Source: NIOZ-UU13 sp035528395
GTDB taxonomy: Bacteria; Planctomycetota; Phycisphaerae; Sedimentisphaerales; Anaerobacaceae
Assembly: GCA_035528395.1 (NCBI GenBank)
Contig: DATKYR010000264.1
Coordinates: 1 to 64,000 of the forward strand
Reading direction: 5' to 3'
Length of the DNA: 64,000 bases
The stretch's first letter is position 1, and each line of letters begins with the position of its first letter. The notes under the pieces were generated by a model, which was not told the DNA's origin, did not search any database, and saw only the letters and a list, made by a program, of their open reading frames with translations. The translations under genes and the position numbers were made by a program. Shown piece after piece: positions 52,261 to 61,585 of this stretch.

Positions 52261-53768
52261 TAATAATCGAATCTTGTGTTGCTGACAAAAGCAATTTTCT
52301 TACTATCCGGTGACCAGCTTGGCACATTGATCGTTCCTTGGCCTCCATATACGTAGCCAATCACTTTAGGCTCACCACCGGCAGTCGGCATTAACCGAAG
52401 ATAAACCTGTTTATAAAACGGATGGTCTGCTGAATCGGTTTCTTTTGCATAGGATAAAAATACAATCCATCGCCCATCCGGCGAAATGTGCGGGAACCAG
52501 TCATTATACTCGTCGAAGGTGATTTGTTCCGGTTCAGTTCCATCGGGCTTCATTCGCCAAATCTGCATTGTGCCGGTACGGTTTGAGTTGAAATAAATAT
52601 ATTCCCCGTCCGGGGTATATTCTGAACCATCATCCAGTCCCTTATTATTAGTGAGCTGGATCTCTGTACCGTTAAATCGGGATATCTTATAAATATCATA
52701 CTGACCGTTGCGTCCTCCGGTGTAGACCAGCTCATTCCCGTCCGGAGACCAACCGTGCAAATAGGATGGGCCGAGTAGAGTGACTCGTTTCGGTTTCCCC
52801 CCTCCGATGGGAAGCGTATAAATAATAGAATGATCGTTATCCTCACTGCTATGATGGCAGATCCCGAGATACTTGCCATCGAATGAGATAACATGGTCAT
52901 TATTATTACGGTTTGCAAAATCAGTGTCTATGACTACCGGTGTTTTCGTAACAAGGTTGAAGTTGTAAAGTAGTCCTTCGCTATTGTAGATCAATGATTT
53001 CCCATCCAACGTCCAATTTGGTGCCTGGATAGACTTGGGATATGTATAAACGATCTTGCGATGACCGTCTTCGATCTCCATAACCTCCAATCGGCTGCCA
53101 ATATAATCCCGATAGGGCTGAAAATTATCGGGAGCAGGTACTATGATTCTTACATTACGAAAGATGGCTTTTTCTGATACTTTCGGATTGTGTGAACAAA
53201 TGTATAGCCCAATATATACCTCGTCTTTGAGTTGAAAATCGAAAACTTGCTCTGTCATAAATGGTTTATCGAGTGTCGCCGTTGACATAATGTAAGTGCT
53301 GCCCCGCCGTTCGAGTTGAATGATGTCCGGTGCTGTGGCTTTTGACTTAATTTCTTCTGTTTGACCATCTTTTGTTCGACGAAATTGAAGAGATGTCAGG
53401 CCATCGCCATGAACGCACGCATTGACGTGAGCAGAATTGTATTCAAGAGTATTCCTGATCATCCAACCCATTTTTCGATGAGGTTCAACACCTTCTCCGA
53501 TAAATCGCATTCTCGCCCGGAGGATAAAATCTCCCTTCAACCGTTTCCACAGGAAATGAAATTCATCTTGGTTAGACCACATGTTTGTTCCAGACCCTTC
53601 AATGGTGTATTCCTGGCTTTCAGAGCGATATTGACTCGACCCTGGCCTTGCTACATTACCAACATCGTTGTCGTTTTCAAATTCGCCCAGCCTTGAATCT
53701 TTAGACAAAGCTTGATGAGCACACATGAATGTCACGAACAGCAAAGCGATAATCCTTCTTGATGACAT
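52260..53768 (-). CDS. Exported TolB-like PD40 beta-propeller protein
   Basis: A 502-residue protein. I chose the ATG at 53768 because GGAGAAGG lies just before it; it begins 'MSSRRIIALLFVTFMCAHQA', a signal peptide. Residues 40-210 form a beta-sandwich ('YTIEGSGTNMWSNQDEFHFL', 'GDFILRARMRF', 'GLYICSHNP') like DUF1349/laminin-type domains. Residues 230-500 are PD40/TolB-type propeller blades ('PNWTLDGKSLIYNSEG', 'HGWSPDGNELVYTG', 'YTPDGEYIYFNSNRTG', 'ISPDGRWIVFLS', 'PSWSPDSKKIAFVS'). The combination is common in planctomycetes; the ligand is unknown. Its 5' end overlaps the upstream winged-helix gene by 68 bases in another frame. Confidence 0.85.
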   Translation of the reverse strand: MSSRRIIALLFVTFMCAHQALSKDSRLGEFENDNDVGNVARPGSSQYRSESQEYTIEGSGTNMWSNQDEFHFLWKRLKGDFILRARMRFIGEGVEPHRKMGWMIRNTLEYNSAHVNACVHGDGLTSLQFRRTKDGQTEEIKSKATAPDIIQLERRGSTYIMSTATLDKPFMTEQVFDFQLKDEVYIGLYICSHNPKVSEKAIFRNVRIIVPAPDNFQPYRDYIGSRLEVMEIEDGHRKIVYTYPKSIQAPNWTLDGKSLIYNSEGLLYNFNLVTKTPVVIDTDFANRNNNDHVISFDGKYLGICHHSSEDNDHSIIYTLPIGGGKPKRVTLLGPSYLHGWSPDGNELVYTGGRNGQYDIYKISRFNGTEIQLTNNKGLDDGSEYTPDGEYIYFNSNRTGTMQIWRMKPDGTEPEQITFDEYNDWFPHISPDGRWIVFLSYAKETDSADHPFYKQVYLRLMPTAGGEPKVIGYVYGGQGTINVPSWSPDSKKIAFVSNTRFDY

Positions 53769-54009
53769 GAGCCTTCTCCACTGACCATGTAGATGGTTTA
53801 TCAATAATCCGCTGATACTGCGGCTGTACGAAGTAGCCCGGATTCTTGTTGCCCAGAATCCCCCGCTTGGAAAACGATGAGACGGTTCGCCGGAAATTAC
53901 CGCTCACCCGATAACCGGCCTTGGCGGCAAGGTGTTCCAGCTTTAGAGTCTCGTTGCCTAATGCCTTGATGATATTTCTTTCAGTTGTACTCAATTCGGT
54001 CATACACAC
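53701..54009 (-). CDS. Small winged-helix-like protein, probably shifted at its 3' end
   Basis: A 102-residue ORF. Residues 1-70 ('ELSTTERNIIKALGNETLKL', 'EHLAAKAGYRVSGNFRRTVS', 'SFSKRGILGNKNPGYFVQ') look like a winged helix: two helices, a recognition helix and a wing ending in 'GYF'. Similar small proteins with 'lt..e..Il.al' starts are common in planctomycetes. The last ~25 residues are read across the signal peptide of the next gene in a different frame and seem not to belong. It may be truncated, or may regulate the TolB-like gene. Confidence in the domain is moderate. Confidence 0.5.
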   Translation of the reverse strand: MCMTELSTTERNIIKALGNETLKLEHLAAKAGYRVSGNFRRTVSSFSKRGILGNKNPGYFVQPQYQRIIDKPSTWSVEKAHVIKKDYRFAVRDIHVCSSSFV

Positions 54010-54855
54010 ATTTGTTTATCAAATTAGCCGGTTGAAGTCAAGACATGAATAATCTTGTAAGTCTGTTCAACAGAAAAATGAGTGACATTGCAGGCAAATT
54101 CCGGTACCTGCAGCTAAAGAAATTGGTGAAGTTGCAGCAGAACGAACGCTCAGTTTTCCTGGTGCAAAGAATATCAGGACTGGGATCTTGTCCGTTAATG
54201 GCTCCTTTTTCATGAATTGAAGCCTACAACCTTCCCACAACTCAAAAGCTCGTTATCTGCCAATTCAACAAAAATGTTCAATTTCATAAATCCTGTAGTC
54301 TCAGTGAGTAATAAAAAACATGAAATTTGTAAACATTTTCAATGCCCGTTCCGATCTCTTACGGTGTCTATTATAATTGTTTCGTGAAGCCGAAAAGCTG
54401 TTCAGATAAGCTGTGAGCGCTGGCTGAAATGTCGTAACGAGGATGCCTCAAAGAAAATTTTTGTGGCGACAGAGATTTTAGTATTTGACTTTGAACTCTT
54501 CATAGGTGACCGATTTCAAAAGGGGTATCTGTTAAAAACAGTTGTTAACCAAAAATACCACTCAGTGACTGGTTGTAAGGAAACCATATTACTTCTAATC
54601 GACTTCTAACTGGTCGATAGTGTCTCGAACTGCCAACCGCCGTTAAGTACGAAAGAGCCTTTTCGTAAATACTCTGATGTAACTTTGTCTCATTTCAGGA
54701 TATATCAGTACGAATTTGCTATCCACGGAGGATTATCAAAGAATACCCAAATATTGGAACGAGTGTGTTCGTGGAGGGAAATCGGTGCCCTTATTCAGTG
54801 GACAACAAACCTGCCGTGACCACAGACCCAAACAACGGCAACATCCATAATGGTG
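54010..54855. other. Long intergenic region
   Basis: No gene seen in about 0.85 kb between the winged-helix gene and the end of the efflux operon. Apart from repeat copy B at 54248-54343, it contains nothing recognised. Confidence 0.45.
54248..54343 (+). repeat. Dispersed ~95-bp intergenic repeat, copy B
   Basis: Aligns end to end with copy A at 7083-7175 (shared ends GCTCGTTATCTGCCAATTC and TTTGTAAACATTTTCAAT, with a variable middle). It is noncoding. Confidence 0.8.
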
Positions 54856-56124
54856 CTACTCGTGTCTCAGAGCAACGATTGGGTCCACATTGGCCGCACG
54901 AACGGCCGGATACAGACCAAAGAGGATGCCTATCGTCATGCTGATTAGAAGCGGCAGTAGAATTCCTTTCAAGGTTATCACCGTGATCATCCCGGAAAAG
55001 TACGTTATTAAGAACGGGATAAGAACGCCTATTCCCAATCCAATGATACCCCCCATAGTCGAGAGAACTACGGTCTCAATAAGGAACTGATAGACAATCT
55101 GCTTCCGCTTTGCACCGATGGCGCGCCGGATTCCTATTTCACGGGTGCGTTCGGTAACGGAGGCCAGCATGATATTCATAATCCCGATTCCGCCTACAAG
55201 CAAGCTGATACCGGCGATTGAGCCCAGGACGATATTAAACGTTCGCTTCGTCGCCTCGGCCTGCTTGAGTAACGCCAGAGGAACGCTCACTACATAATCC
55301 TTTTTCTTATGAAACCGCTCCAGCATCCTTTCGATTCCTGCCGCTACGGACTCAACTTTTTTGGGATCATCCACCTGGACAATGACCTGGTGCAGCTCTA
55401 CCATTTCCCGTTCGTCCCCGCCCGAAGTTCGTTTCGTAAATACGTCGCCGAAGTATATGCGCGCCACCTCGATTGGAATGTAAACATCTACTTGCTGGTC
55501 TGGAATCTGGATGTTTCCAGCCAGTCCGCTTTCGCTTTTGATGATTCCGACAATCTCGAACTGGTCGCCCCCTATGCTGATGGTCTGGCCTATGGTATGC
55601 TCTGTAGCTAAAATTTTTCGGGCGCCGAATTCGGTAAGAACAGCCACGGGGGCTTGTTTGGCCTCATCGGATAGTAAAAGCACACGCCCTGCAATGACCT
55701 CGCGGGGCACAAGCTTGAACCATTCAGGTGTCGTTCCCACGACCCGTAGTTCCATCGCTCTTTCGCGTAAACGTGAGTCCTTTCGCATCAGCTTCACAGG
55801 CGCCGTCTGTTGAATGTTGTGGAAACTCTCGGAGACTCTGGTATAATCGTCGTATGTGAGCCCGTAAATGCTCATGTGGGAATGCTGGGTGCTGGCCTGT
55901 TCCTCTTCTGCGGATTTGACCGATGAGATGATGATATTATTACTGCCGAGCTTCCGTATCTGCTCAAGTGCCTCTTTGCTGGCTCCCTCTCCAACAGATA
56001 ACATAGCCACTACGCTGCCCACACCGAAAACAACACCCAGCATAGTCAAAAACGAGCGCAGCTTGTGAAGCAGCAGATTCTCGATACCGAGCAATATATT
56101 TCGTGTGATTTTAGTTTGTCCCAT
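54856..56124 (-). CDS. MacB-type ABC transporter permease
   Basis: A 422-residue protein using the ATG at 56124 (AAGGGG just before it; an in-frame ATG at 56160 is less likely). The first helix ('LLHKLRSFLTMLGVVFGVGS') is followed by a large periplasmic MacB core domain (about 50-270: 'LGSNNIIISS', 'IQQTAPVKLM', 'VVGTTPEWFKLVPREVIAGR') and three C-terminal helices with the FtsX-like block ('IGIMNIMLASVTERTREIGI', 'RRAIGAKRKQI'). It works with the ATPase to move substrate from the periplasm into the TolC channel. It overlaps the ATPase gene by 14 bases and is last in the four-gene operon. Confidence 0.9.
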   Translation of the reverse strand: MGQTKITRNILLGIENLLLHKLRSFLTMLGVVFGVGSVVAMLSVGEGASKEALEQIRKLGSNNIIISSVKSAEEEQASTQHSHMSIYGLTYDDYTRVSESFHNIQQTAPVKLMRKDSRLRERAMELRVVGTTPEWFKLVPREVIAGRVLLLSDEAKQAPVAVLTEFGARKILATEHTIGQTISIGGDQFEIVGIIKSESGLAGNIQIPDQQVDVYIPIEVARIYFGDVFTKRTSGGDEREMVELHQVIVQVDDPKKVESVAAGIERMLERFHKKKDYVVSVPLALLKQAEATKRTFNIVLGSIAGISLLVGGIGIMNIMLASVTERTREIGIRRAIGAKRKQIVYQFLIETVVLSTMGGIIGLGIGVLIPFLITYFSGMITVITLKGILLPLLISMTIGILFGLYPAVRAANVDPIVALRHE

Positions 56125-56836
56125 CACAATCCCCTTCAATTCTGTCGATATTTCCATCAATCATGTGCAGTCGATTTTGGGCACGCTCCGCGATGGCCGG
56201 TTCATGCGTCACGATAATGATCGTTTTACCGAACTCGTTCAACTTGACCAGGAGCTCCAAAATCTGCTCACCCGTTGTCGAATCCAAATTCCCGGTGGGT
56301 TCGTCTGCAAAAATGACATGGGGATCATTCGCCAGAGCTCTGGCAATGGCGACTCTCTGCATTTGGCCGCCGGAAAGCTCCGTAGGACGATGACCTACTC
56401 TGTCTCCGAGCCCAACTTGCTCTGCAAGCTCCTTTGCACGCGCCGCACTTTGCAACGCGTCCCATCCCAGATAGTAAAGCGGCAATTCGATATTTCTCTG
56501 GACAGTCAGTTGGGGTATCAGGTTGAAACTCTGAAATATGAAGCCCAGGTACCTGAGCCGAAACTCGCTGAGCGAATCATCGTCGAGCTGACTTACGTCC
56601 CGACCGTCAAGATAATAGGAGCCGGAAGTCAAGCGGTCGAGACATCCGAGGATATTCATCATGGTGCTTTTACCTGAGCCGCTGGGCCCCATGATTGCCC
56701 AGAAGCTGCCCTTATTGAACGAAACGTTAACTCCGGCGAGCGCACTGACCTGCTCTGTCCCCATGTGGTAGATCTTCTGCGCGTTCTCGAGCCTGACGAT
56801 TTCCTCGTGATTATTGGACAAAGCTTGTTCACCCAT
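56111..56836 (-). CDS. ABC transporter ATP-binding protein (MacB/LolD type)
   Basis: A 241-residue ATPase. Walker A is 'GPSGSGKSTMMN'; the Q-loop is 'FIFQSFNLIPQLTV'; the signature is 'LSGGQMQRVAIARAL'; Walker B is 'VIFADEPTGNLDS'; the H-loop is 'IIIVTHEP'. All key residues are present. AAAGGAAC precedes the ATG. It lies between the membrane-fusion protein and the permease in one minus-strand transcript. It powers the efflux or export complex. Confidence 0.95.
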   Translation of the reverse strand: MGEQALSNNHEEIVRLENAQKIYHMGTEQVSALAGVNVSFNKGSFWAIMGPSGSGKSTMMNILGCLDRLTSGSYYLDGRDVSQLDDDSLSEFRLRYLGFIFQSFNLIPQLTVQRNIELPLYYLGWDALQSAARAKELAEQVGLGDRVGHRPTELSGGQMQRVAIARALANDPHVIFADEPTGNLDSTTGEQILELLVKLNEFGKTIIIVTHEPAIAERAQNRLHMIDGNIDRIEGDCDGTN

Positions 56837-58702
56837 CTATTGGTTCCTTTCCGGGCCCCGAGGTCTCTGGCTTTCACCCTGCCTCTGGCCCGCTCCTTGC
56901 CCCGTGCCCGTGCCCTGAAAACGCTGCCGTATCTTTTCTCGCTCCTCCGGCGACATGTTTTCCATCTGTTCTGATGAGGGTATCTGAGAGCTTTCTCCGC
57001 TCGTTTGTTCCCGTCCGAATTCACCTCTTCCGGGTCCCATCGGCCGCTCTTGTTCTTGCTGTGGTGGACCTCCAATATTATCCGAAGGCATGCCGAATCC
57101 GGTTCCATTGGTCTCTTTAAGTTTTTCATTTATCCTTTGCTTCAAGGTATCTGAGGTATCTGTGGAACTAAGTGACTCAGAGACCTTCACCTGTGAACCA
57201 GACTCAAGGGTTGCGGCTTTAAGCGGAGGGGTAAGTAAGACGACTTCCCTTTCCTCAAGACCGCTTAGGATTCTGATCATCCTGTTATCGTCCAGGCCGA
57301 TCTCAACCTTTCGCCCCTCGTAGGACCCGTCCTTGACAACGTAAACCGTAGGCTGTCCTCCGACGCGCAATACCGCCTGAACCGGCACATACACCACATT
57401 CGCATACTGCTCAACGATAATCTCAGCCTTGCAGCTCATTCCCGTACGTAGAGCGCTGTCGTTGTCTTCCATGAATATGTCCATGGGATAGATTTTAAGG
57501 TCCGGATTCATCCACATGCTTCGGGCGTCCGGCAAGGGCGCGATAGAGCCCACGTGGCCCAGGAACTTCTTGCCCGGCAGCGCATCAACCGTGATGACTG
57601 CGGGAAGCCCCACCCGGACTTTTTCAAGGCTCGTCTCATGAATATTCACCTGAGCTTTCATCAATGTGGCGGTAGGCAGGTTTATCAAGTCCTGCCGCTC
57701 GGTGACCTCGACACCGATTTCCATCGGCTCTCGACGGTCGAAGGGGCCATGTCCTCCGGAACTGGTTGCATAAACCACCATTCCGTCCATTGGGGCATAG
57801 ATTTTCGTCTTTTCGAGCTGATCCACGATTTTCGTTAACTTCTCTGCCTGACGCCTATACTCAAGCTCTTTGGCCTTAAGGTCCGCCTCCACCTGTATAA
57901 CATCGGCTTTGGCCTTACGCTCCGTCCTCTCGAGCGCCATCTTAGCCTGGTGGACGTCGCTTTCGAGCTGTGCTATATTTCGATGGTAGGTGAAATTCTC
58001 CAACAACTTCTTGCTGTTCTCTGCCAGCACCAGGTTGTTATTACTGCGGGTTACAGCCAGCTTGTCAGCCTGCCATTCAGTCTGTGAGATGTACTTCTCC
58101 TCGTACAGCTTTTGCGACCACGTGAGAGTCTCTTCGGCACGCGTAAGCTCCTCTTGTCTCAGGGTTATTTCGTTTTCAGCAGCCGTCTTTTCGTTGGGAT
58201 ACAGCCCCTCTTTATATTGCTGCAGATCCTGCTGAGCGAATTCCTGAGTCAACTTGGATACTTCGACATCACTCTGAGCCTGATTCTTTACAACGGCGAG
58301 GGTCTCCTGAGCATTGATGTAAGCGGCCTCGGCCCTCTGGACCTGAATGTCCTGGTCAATCATCGAGTCCTTGAGGGTACTGTCGTCCAGTTCGACCAGC
58401 AGATCTCCGGCCTTGACCATTGTGCCGTCCGAAACGAGGCTCAAGATAGACGTTCTTCCCTCGACCTCGTTCCTCAGAGTGATCTGCTCCTGCGGCTGAA
58501 TGGTGCCGGACTCCAATACGCTGATGGTCAGAGGTCCCCGCTTGGCAACGAAGGTAGCAAGGCCGCTCGTTGGGTTCTCACCACTCCGGACCACTTTGAG
58601 CAACACTATGATCAGGCAGATTAAGACAACTGCTACAATTGCGCCAATTACTTTCGGAGATTTGAGTCTACTACGATTGTTTTTTGCATTATTTTTTAAC
58701 AT
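56837..58702 (-). CDS. HlyD/MacA-like periplasmic adaptor (membrane fusion protein)
   Basis: A 621-residue protein, longer than usual (350-400). One N-terminal transmembrane helix ('VIGAIVAVVLICLIIVLLKV'). A lipoyl-like half ('GTIQPQEQITLRNEVEGRTS') precedes a long coiled-coil hairpin (about 120-290: 'DIQVQRAEAAYINAQETLAV', 'ELEYRRQAEKLTKIVDQL') and the returning lipoyl half ('KIYAPMDGMVVYATSSGG'). A beta-barrel and membrane-proximal domain follow ('MSCKAEIIVEQYANVVYVPV'). The last ~110 residues are low-complexity, Gln/Gly/Pro/Arg-rich. It links inner-membrane transporter and TolC. It overlaps the TolC gene by 14 bases; GGAGGTGA precedes the ATG. Confidence 0.9.
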   Translation of the reverse strand: MLKNNAKNNRSRLKSPKVIGAIVAVVLICLIIVLLKVVRSGENPTSGLATFVAKRGPLTISVLESGTIQPQEQITLRNEVEGRTSILSLVSDGTMVKAGDLLVELDDSTLKDSMIDQDIQVQRAEAAYINAQETLAVVKNQAQSDVEVSKLTQEFAQQDLQQYKEGLYPNEKTAAENEITLRQEELTRAEETLTWSQKLYEEKYISQTEWQADKLAVTRSNNNLVLAENSKKLLENFTYHRNIAQLESDVHQAKMALERTERKAKADVIQVEADLKAKELEYRRQAEKLTKIVDQLEKTKIYAPMDGMVVYATSSGGHGPFDRREPMEIGVEVTERQDLINLPTATLMKAQVNIHETSLEKVRVGLPAVITVDALPGKKFLGHVGSIAPLPDARSMWMNPDLKIYPMDIFMEDNDSALRTGMSCKAEIIVEQYANVVYVPVQAVLRVGGQPTVYVVKDGSYEGRKVEIGLDDNRMIRILSGLEEREVVLLTPPLKAATLESGSQVKVSESLSSTDTSDTLKQRINEKLKETNGTGFGMPSDNIGGPPQQEQERPMGPGRGEFGREQTSGESSQIPSSEQMENMSPEEREKIRQRFQGTGTGQGAGQRQGESQRPRGPERNQ

Positions 58703-60638
58703 TATCGGTCACCTCCGGCGAGAATTCTCGCCACATTCCGTTTTCATCTACTTGGAGTAATCCCATATCCTGCTGGAGCTCCAGCTCAGTAGTTCGATAA
58801 GTTATTACCGCTTGAGTCAGTGAGTTCTGTGCCACAAGCAGCGCATCCTGTGCCTCACGCAAGTCACGCATGTTTGCCATTCCTGCCTCGAGAAACATAG
58901 TGCTGCTCTTGACCTGCTTTTGTGCGACAAATACCGAACGAGCCTGAATCTTGAGGCTTTCGCGGGACTCGATCAAGCTACGCAGCTCACTGCGAATAAA
59001 AAGCTTTACCTGGTCTTCCAGGGTTTGTACATTCCTTGTAGCTCGCTCCAAATCAATAAAACTCTTTCTATAGGCGTTGCGTTCAGCGGTTCTTTCCAGA
59101 GGCAAATCAAGGGTAAGCAACGTCGAATAACGGGCCTTGTCAAAACTAAGCTGTGCATCATCCGCAGTCGCTGACACAATGCTTCTACCCTCACCCAGAT
59201 TAGCAGAACCCAGCAACGTAAGGCCTGCTCCGAGAGCATCGGCCCAGACTACGACCTGCCTCTGAGCATCATAAACTTCACCAATCGCCACCCGCAAATC
59301 AAGTCGGTTCTCAAGAGCCAATTGTATTGCCAAGGATTCGTCAATCTCGAGGGGACCGGCATCTTCATCGCTGGGGGGCACAAGCTCAACGGGTGCATCA
59401 GCTGGTGGAGTCTCTCTGACCACGCCAGTATCCTCTTCTTGCAGGATTTTCTTGACCAGCTCCTCTGCAGGGCGGCGGAGCAGCTCCAGATCGCTTCTGT
59501 CCAGCTCAATTTGGGCATCCGGAGGCAGCCCAAGTGACGTTTTAAACGCGTCGAGACGATTCCGGTATTGTTCCTGCGCGGATATCCAACCATTGCGCGC
59601 CCCCAATTCGCTTTGTACCGCCTGGTCTACCTCTATCTCACTCCGCCTGCCTGCATCGGCCAACCGACGAATCCACCGGGCTGATTCAATACGACTACGA
59701 TAGCTCCGCTCCGCGTTTTCCACTTGATCAGTCTGCCGCAAAACGACGAGGTACTCCCGGGCCACATTAACCGCGAAGGTCCGTTTGAAACGCTCGAAAT
59801 TGTAAATTGCGTACACTACATTTCGTTCCGCCTGTGTTAAGGGCTCAGTAATGATGTGTCTTCCGGAGCCCCTAAGCAGCGGAATAGAAACCGTCGCATC
59901 CCCCCTCAGACCCAGAGATGATGCGCCTCCCTGCGTAAGTAGATTCGCCAGGTCAATCGCCAGCGTTGTGCTTAAATCCACGCCGCTCTTTAGTGCTCGG
60001 CTCACCCCCACCGTCGCACTGTTCTCGGTACCGCTCACCGTACTGTTACCGGTGCTGTCTGTATTGAGCAAGCTCTCGACCTGCCCAACGAAGGTATTGC
60101 GAAAGGCATGACGCTCCAAATCGAGGTCCAATGCCGCCCGGAAAACGTCTTCTTTGCTGGACTGATACTCCGGACTATTCCGCGCCCCGATCTGTAATGC
60201 TTCGACCAAAGATATCTTCAGCGGAGTATTTGAGTCGATAGGGATATTGGCGTCCGGAGAGGAACGGGTCTGAGGATACTCATCTTCCGGCCAGTGCTCG
60301 ATGGGATCGAGCTTATCTGTACCCAGTGAAACCTTACCGGAATAGAGCAATTGCTGTTCAGTCAGGAGGCGACGCCGCAGAATATCGCTCGGCCGTTCAA
60401 TCGTAAATTCCTCCACGTTTCCTATCGCCTCACGCTGCTTCTGCTCGATTATATGATACGCTTTATTGTCTGCTTCTTGCCGATACTCTGCAGGTGATTT
60501 GCAACCGGCCTGACCCAACAGTACAATGCACACCAGTACGAGTGCCGCCGACACAGCCGACCTTGAGCCGACAGAACACATAAACAATCTGCCATTTCTT
60601 CTAACAGCCATATTTCTTTGTTCAATCTGCACAAACAC
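58689..60638 (-). CDS. TolC-family outer-membrane efflux lipoprotein
   Basis: A 649-residue protein (longer than the usual 420-480) with a signal peptide and lipobox-like 'GQAGC'. Long helical parts typical of TolC follow ('LALENRLDLRVAIGEVYDAQ', 'RQVVVWADALGAGLTLLGSA', 'MFLEAGMANMRDLREAQDAL', 'LTQAVITYRTTELELQQDMG'). These repeats should form an outer-membrane channel with periplasmic tunnel. Starts at 60638 (GTG) or 60611 (ATG) are both possible. It is first in the operon with adaptor, ATPase and permease, making a full tripartite efflux system of unknown substrate. Confidence 0.9.
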   Translation of the reverse strand: MFVQIEQRNMAVRRNGRLFMCSVGSRSAVSAALVLVCIVLLGQAGCKSPAEYRQEADNKAYHIIEQKQREAIGNVEEFTIERPSDILRRRLLTEQQLLYSGKVSLGTDKLDPIEHWPEDEYPQTRSSPDANIPIDSNTPLKISLVEALQIGARNSPEYQSSKEDVFRAALDLDLERHAFRNTFVGQVESLLNTDSTGNSTVSGTENSATVGVSRALKSGVDLSTTLAIDLANLLTQGGASSLGLRGDATVSIPLLRGSGRHIITEPLTQAERNVVYAIYNFERFKRTFAVNVAREYLVVLRQTDQVENAERSYRSRIESARWIRRLADAGRRSEIEVDQAVQSELGARNGWISAQEQYRNRLDAFKTSLGLPPDAQIELDRSDLELLRRPAEELVKKILQEEDTGVVRETPPADAPVELVPPSDEDAGPLEIDESLAIQLALENRLDLRVAIGEVYDAQRQVVVWADALGAGLTLLGSANLGEGRSIVSATADDAQLSFDKARYSTLLTLDLPLERTAERNAYRKSFIDLERATRNVQTLEDQVKLFIRSELRSLIESRESLKIQARSVFVAQKQVKSSTMFLEAGMANMRDLREAQDALLVAQNSLTQAVITYRTTELELQQDMGLLQVDENGMWREFSPEVTDNVKK

Positions 60639-60879
60639 CTCTATAAACGCTGATTTTTCATATTTGCCAAAACTACCACTGTACTATTTTACGGGCAAAA
60701 GGTCAATCCCTATTTGCCCCTATTTTCACTTCGATAAACTGAGTCTGTAATAATATAGACGGATTCAGAAGGGTCTTTTATTGCAGCTATTAACCGGGAT
60801 TTCCCATATAAACTTCACTGAAACACTTTTGCAGGCTTCAAGTCTCATAATAACGTAATTTCATCTCAATTTAAACAAT

Positions 60880-61110
60880 ATTCAGGCAGGTTCAACATGC
60901 CATGCCGCAAAAAAACACCAAAAAAGCCAGGCACTTGCGTCAAGGACCCGTTTTTTCCTGCTATTTTGGCACACCGCCACCGTTGCCCTCCATTCAGGAA
61001 CCCGTTCTTCAGCAATGCCAGTCGCCTCAGAAAATTGCCGAGGCTGTAAGCCAGGGCAAATAGTGTCAAACTCGATGACTCTGGATTTCCGTGGGGCAAA
61101 CTCGGGCTCT
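60880..61110 (-). mobile_element. IS1380-like transposase remnant
   Basis: On the minus strand 'LTLFALAYSLGNFLRRLALL' (about 61085-61025) matches the conserved C-terminal block of IS1380-type DDE transposases. Flanking sequence has lost the family pattern and no terminal repeats are visible, so only a short fragment remains. Confidence 0.45.
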
Positions 61111-61239
61111 GTCTCTAACCATCCTCCAAGTTCAACTTTGCATCCATGAAGCCTGGAGGATAGCATAAATCTATGATTTGGCAAGGCTTAATTCGGAAGA
61201 CTGCCGGCTCGGATGAATAAATCTACCCTACGCGTTATA

Positions 61240-61510
61240 TATTGCTCCTGGCAGTCCCTGGGAAAATGGTTATATTGAGTCCTTCAGCAGCAGGTTTAGA
61301 GATGAATTGCTCAATAGAGAGATGTTTCTGAGTATTGAAGAGTTGAGATATGTTGCAGATCGATGGCGAACGGATTATAATCACTATCGTCCGCACAGCA
61401 GCCTGGACTATATGGCTCCAGCAGCTTTTGCGATGATGTCTCTTGAGCAAGGCTCCGCTACGCTTCGCCTTACTCAAGATAGAGAGAATAGTTGTGAAGT
61501 ACTCTCATAA
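61240..61510 (+). mobile_element. IS3-family transposase (orfB) C-terminal remnant
   Basis: One frame reads 'APGSPWENGYIESFSSRFRD', 'ELLNREMFLSIEELRYVADR' and 'WRTDYNHYRPHSSLDYMAPA', the classic end of the IS3 DDE integrase domain with its last catalytic Glu in 'GYIESF'. The start and most of the domain are missing. The tail continues to a stop at 61508-61510. The fragment lies 75 bp before the GH2 gene and after the IS1380-like scrap. Confidence 0.8.
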
Positions 61511-61585
61511 GAGATGGACCAAAAAACGGGGGCAGCTCACTAAGACAGACTGCAGCCAGACTTTACGAAAAGGGATTTTGATGCC

